64,000 bases of DNA from Opitutus sp. GAS368 (GTDB taxonomy: Bacteria; Verrucomicrobiota; Verrucomicrobiia; Opitutales; Opitutaceae). The notes beneath the pieces are model-generated. The model saw only the letters and a program-made list of their open reading frames with translations, was not told where the DNA came from and did not search any database. Within the stretch, counting starts at the first letter, position 1; every line of letters begins with the position of its first letter. Made by a program: the position numbers and the translations under genes. Of this stretch, positions 61,963-64,000 are shown piece by piece. The stretch lies in contig NZ_LT629735.1 of the NCBI RefSeq assembly GCF_900104925.1, forward strand, positions 2,698,291 to 2,762,290, read 5' to 3'.

Positions 61963-62918
61963 TGAAGTGGCGAAAACTCGGCAGGATATTCGACCCGGCT
62001 CACAGTCATCCGGCCGGGCCATTGCTTTACGCCCAGTCGCCCCAGGCCCTGGTCTTGGCTGACCGCGTGAGGATCTATTATTCTACCCGGACGATTGATG
62101 CCGGAACCATGAAATATATCAGCCACGTGGCTTTCGTGGAGTTCGACCGCCAGTTCTCAGCGATATTGCGCCCTAGCGACCGGCCGATTATCCGCCGCGG
62201 GGTTGTTGGTGCCTACGATGAACATGGCATTTTTCCGTTTCATGTCTTCCGTGATCGGACCTCGCTCTATGGCTTCATTTCAGGTTGGAGCCGGCGAAAA
62301 TCAGTGCCCGTCGAGACGGCCATCGGCCTGTCCATGAGCGAGGACGGCGGCGAAACCTTCGTGCGCCTCGGCGATGGCCCCGTGCTAGCGAGTTCACCCA
62401 AGGAGCCTTTCCTGGTCGGCGACCCTTTCGTTTGCGCAGGCCGCGACCACTATCATATGTGGTATATCTTTGGGGTTGCATGGCACCGTCGTCCCGGGCA
62501 CCCCGCGCCTGAACGGACCTATAAGATTGGTCATGCGATCTCCCATGACCTGAAGTACTGGATAAAACCCACCGAGGGCGAGCCGATCGTCAGCGACCGG
62601 CTCGGGGAGACGGAAGCGCAGGCCCTGCCCACGGTGATTTTCCGGGATGGTCTGTTCCACATGGTGTTTTGTTACCGCGCGTCCTTTGACTTCCGGCACA
62701 ACCGGGAAAACGGATACAGGCTTGGCTATGCGGTTTCGGCCGACGGATACAATTGGAGCCGGGACGACCAATCCTTGGGGCTGGAACGATCTGCGTCCGG
62801 CTGGGATTCAGAAATGATGTGCTACCCGCACCTGTTTGAGCTAAACGGACAGGTTCACTTGCTGTACAATGGCAATGCATTTGGCAAAACTGGCTTTGGC
62901 TTGGCCGTATTGGAATGA
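61962..62918 (+). CDS. GH43/GH32-type beta-propeller protein, copy 2
   Basis: 318 residues from the ATG at 61962, which overlaps the stop of copy 1 as TGATG. It is a tandem paralogue: WRKLGRIFDP at the start, GAYDEHGIFPFHVFRD, then GETEAQALPTVIFRDGLFHM and GWDSEMMCYPHLFEL. Acidic residues in the D-E-x-G and E-x-EAQA positions are conserved between the copies. The two could form a heterodimer or act on related intermediates. The gene overlaps the GNAT gene by 4 bp. No signal peptide. Confidence 0.75.
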   Translation: MKWRKLGRIFDPAHSHPAGPLLYAQSPQALVLADRVRIYYSTRTIDAGTMKYISHVAFVEFDRQFSAILRPSDRPIIRRGVVGAYDEHGIFPFHVFRDRTSLYGFISGWSRRKSVPVETAIGLSMSEDGGETFVRLGDGPVLASSPKEPFLVGDPFVCAGRDHYHMWYIFGVAWHRRPGHPAPERTYKIGHAISHDLKYWIKPTEGEPIVSDRLGETEAQALPTVIFRDGLFHMVFCYRASFDFRHNRENGYRLGYAVSADGYNWSRDDQSLGLERSASGWDSEMMCYPHLFELNGQVHLLYNGNAFGKTGFGLAVLE

Positions 62919-63370
62919 TCAGATATACCATCAACGAGTCGGGCGACGCCCTGATCAAGGGGCATCTAATAGCCTGCGATGAAGCCTACGTTCCCCGTCT
63001 CAGCGATCGTGTGGACCTCGATCACTACGCCAGCAAGCTGCATCAGCTCGCCACCAGGTATGAAGCCTGGCAGGACGAAAGGCTGATCGGCTTGGTGGCC
63101 GCCTATTTCGGGGCCGGCAATGAGCCGGAAATATTTGTGAGTAACGTCAGCGTGGATCCCAGCCTGACCGGACGCGGGATTGGGACCAGCCTCCTGGCCA
63201 GGTTGATTGCCGATGCCCGGTTGCGCCACTGCGGCAGTATCCGCCTCGAAGTGAGTCCTCAAAATCTTGCCGCCCAAAAGTTTTATTCCAAATTTGGCTT
63301 CGTTGTCTTAGCTGATGGCGAGGACGAACCGGCGAGCATGGTCTTATCTCTGCGTGAAAAGAAACTATAA
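62915..63370 (+). CDS. GNAT-family N-acetyltransferase
   Basis: 151 residues. The acetyl-CoA binding motif V-x-P-x-x-x-G-R-G-I-G-x-S-L lies at about 80-94 (SVDPSLTGRGIGTSLL), and LEVSPQNLAAQKFYSKFGF is the usual C-terminal motif. The layout resembles WecD-type enzymes that acetylate amino-deoxysugar nucleotides. It starts 4 bp before the propeller stop. The DegT gene at 58695 could provide its substrate. Confidence 0.85.
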   Translation: MIRYTINESGDALIKGHLIACDEAYVPRLSDRVDLDHYASKLHQLATRYEAWQDERLIGLVAAYFGAGNEPEIFVSNVSVDPSLTGRGIGTSLLARLIADARLRHCGSIRLEVSPQNLAAQKFYSKFGFVVLADGEDEPASMVLSLREKKL

Positions 63371-64000
63371 TTCCGAACTCAAGAATACGCGGACCCACAA
63401 ATACGCGTATGATTTTGATCTCGAGGTCATGCATCATTACATGATGCGGACGTTTGAGCCGCACTTGCGCCAAGGGAACGCGCTCGAACTGGGCAGCTAT
63501 CAAGGGCTGTTCACCGAACGCCTGCTGGCCCGCTTCAAAAGGGTGGACTGCGTGGAGGCTTCGGCCGCGGCCATTGCGGTGGCAAAGAAAAAAGTCGGGC
63601 GCCGGGCCAAATTCATCCATGGCACCTTCGAGCAGGTTGCCTTGGAGCGGAAATACGACGCAGTCTTCATGACGCACGTGCTTGAGCACGTGGATGACCC
63701 GGTGGCCGTTCTCCGGCGGGTGAATGACGAGTGGCTCGCCGATACCGGCCAGCTGTTTCTTGTCTGTCCCAATGCCCATGCGGCTTCCCGGCAGATCGCG
63801 GCAAAAATGGCTGTGGTATCCCACAATGCCGCCGTGACCGAATCGGAAGGCAGGCACGGGCACCGCGTGACCTATTCGTTTGATACTTTGGAACGCGATG
63901 CCAGGGAGGCCGGGCTTAAGATTGTGGTGCGTTCTGGGATCTTCTTCAAGGCGCTCGCCAACTTCCAGTTGGATGCTGTGATAAAGAACAAGATAGTGTC
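63354..64000 (+). CDS. Class I SAM-dependent methyltransferase (cut by window edge)
   Basis: 215 codons are seen and the frame is open at the edge. The best start is GTG at 63354, overlapping the GNAT stop by 17 bp; it gives NYNSELKNTRTHKYAYDFD at the N-terminus. ALELGSYQGLFTERLL is motif I, VDCVEASAAAI the second strand and FMTHVLEHVDDP the post-motif acidic region. Related proteins in O-antigen clusters have the same HHYMMRTFEP start. It probably methylates a sugar or modified lipid intermediate. Confidence 0.8.
   Translation, partial: MKRNYNSELKNTRTHKYAYDFDLEVMHHYMMRTFEPHLRQGNALELGSYQGLFTERLLARFKRVDCVEASAAAIAVAKKKVGRRAKFIHGTFEQVALERKYDAVFMTHVLEHVDDPVAVLRRVNDEWLADTGQLFLVCPNAHAASRQIAAKMAVVSHNAAVTESEGRHGHRVTYSFDTLERDAREAGLKIVVRSGIFFKALANFQLDAVIKNKIV

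Noticed and set aside
1-64000. CRISPR arrays, tRNA or rRNA genes, insertion sequences, prophage genes
   Set aside because: No regularly spaced direct repeats of the right length, no cloverleaf-like or rRNA-like sequence and no transposase or integrase motifs were noticed on either strand.

Overview
The window is high-GC and gene-dense. It is one very large surface-glycan (O-antigen or exopolysaccharide type) biosynthesis locus, most likely from a Gram-negative bacterium. Gene style, high GC, multidomain glycosyltransferases with coiled coils and repeated NPDV...HY...G..E.R modules suggest a verrucomicrobium of the Opitutaceae type, but this is inferred from protein style only; no rRNA or marker gene is present. 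All genes from about 1 to 59.8 kb lie on the minus strand (read from high to low coordinates), mostly with overlaps or gaps of a few bases. A shorter plus-strand operon starts at 60.27 kb and runs off the right edge.

Region 1 (0-14.4 kb) carries all four enzymes of GDP-D-glycero-alpha-D-manno-heptose synthesis (gmhA, hddA, gmhB and hddC types) plus a transaldolase that could supply sedoheptulose 7-phosphate. It also has an SDR, a Gfo/Idh/MocA oxidoreductase, a nucleotide-sugar dehydrogenase lacking its catalytic cysteine, and a 4-epimerase-like protein. Embedded in it is an O-acylation set: an MBOAT, an SGNH protein and an overlooked 50-residue membrane peptide ending in FIYVAF that resembles DltX. 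A non-coding stretch at 14.41-14.9 kb holds an 11-bp periodic repeat and a hairpin over a start codon.

Region 2 (14.9-42.4 kb) is an assembly and decoration region: GT2 enzymes, three polytopic GT-C-like proteins of 527-910 aa and a fourth of 999 aa, several methyltransferases, methyltransferase/glycosyltransferase fusions, a GMC oxidoreductase with a small membrane partner, and an acyltransferase-3 protein. It also holds two giant tandem-paralogous GT2 proteins (35.2-38.1 and 39.3-42.0 kb). A 65-codon stub at 42.03-42.23 kb records an N-terminal module exchange between them.

Region 3 (42.4-51.0 kb) encodes an amino-sugar pathway resembling WlbA/WlbB/WlbC (WbpB/WbpD/WbpE), a second aminotransferase plus acetyltransferase, a 4-epimerase-like SDR, GT2 enzymes and an L-2-hydroxyglutarate-oxidase-like flavoprotein. 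The last may recycle the 2-hydroxyglutarate made by the WlbA-type step. Region 4 (51.1-59.8 kb) has another GT-C-like protein, methyltransferases, glycosyltransferases and a VioA/FdtB-like aminotransferase. Region 5 (60.3-64.0 kb, plus strand) encodes a WbqC-family protein, two tandem cytoplasmic beta-propeller proteins, a GNAT acetyltransferase and a partial methyltransferase.

No recognisable Wzx flippase, ABC transporter, Wzz or initiating phosphoglycosyltransferase is in the window, so export and initiation must be encoded elsewhere. No tRNA, rRNA, CRISPR array, transposase or phage gene was seen.
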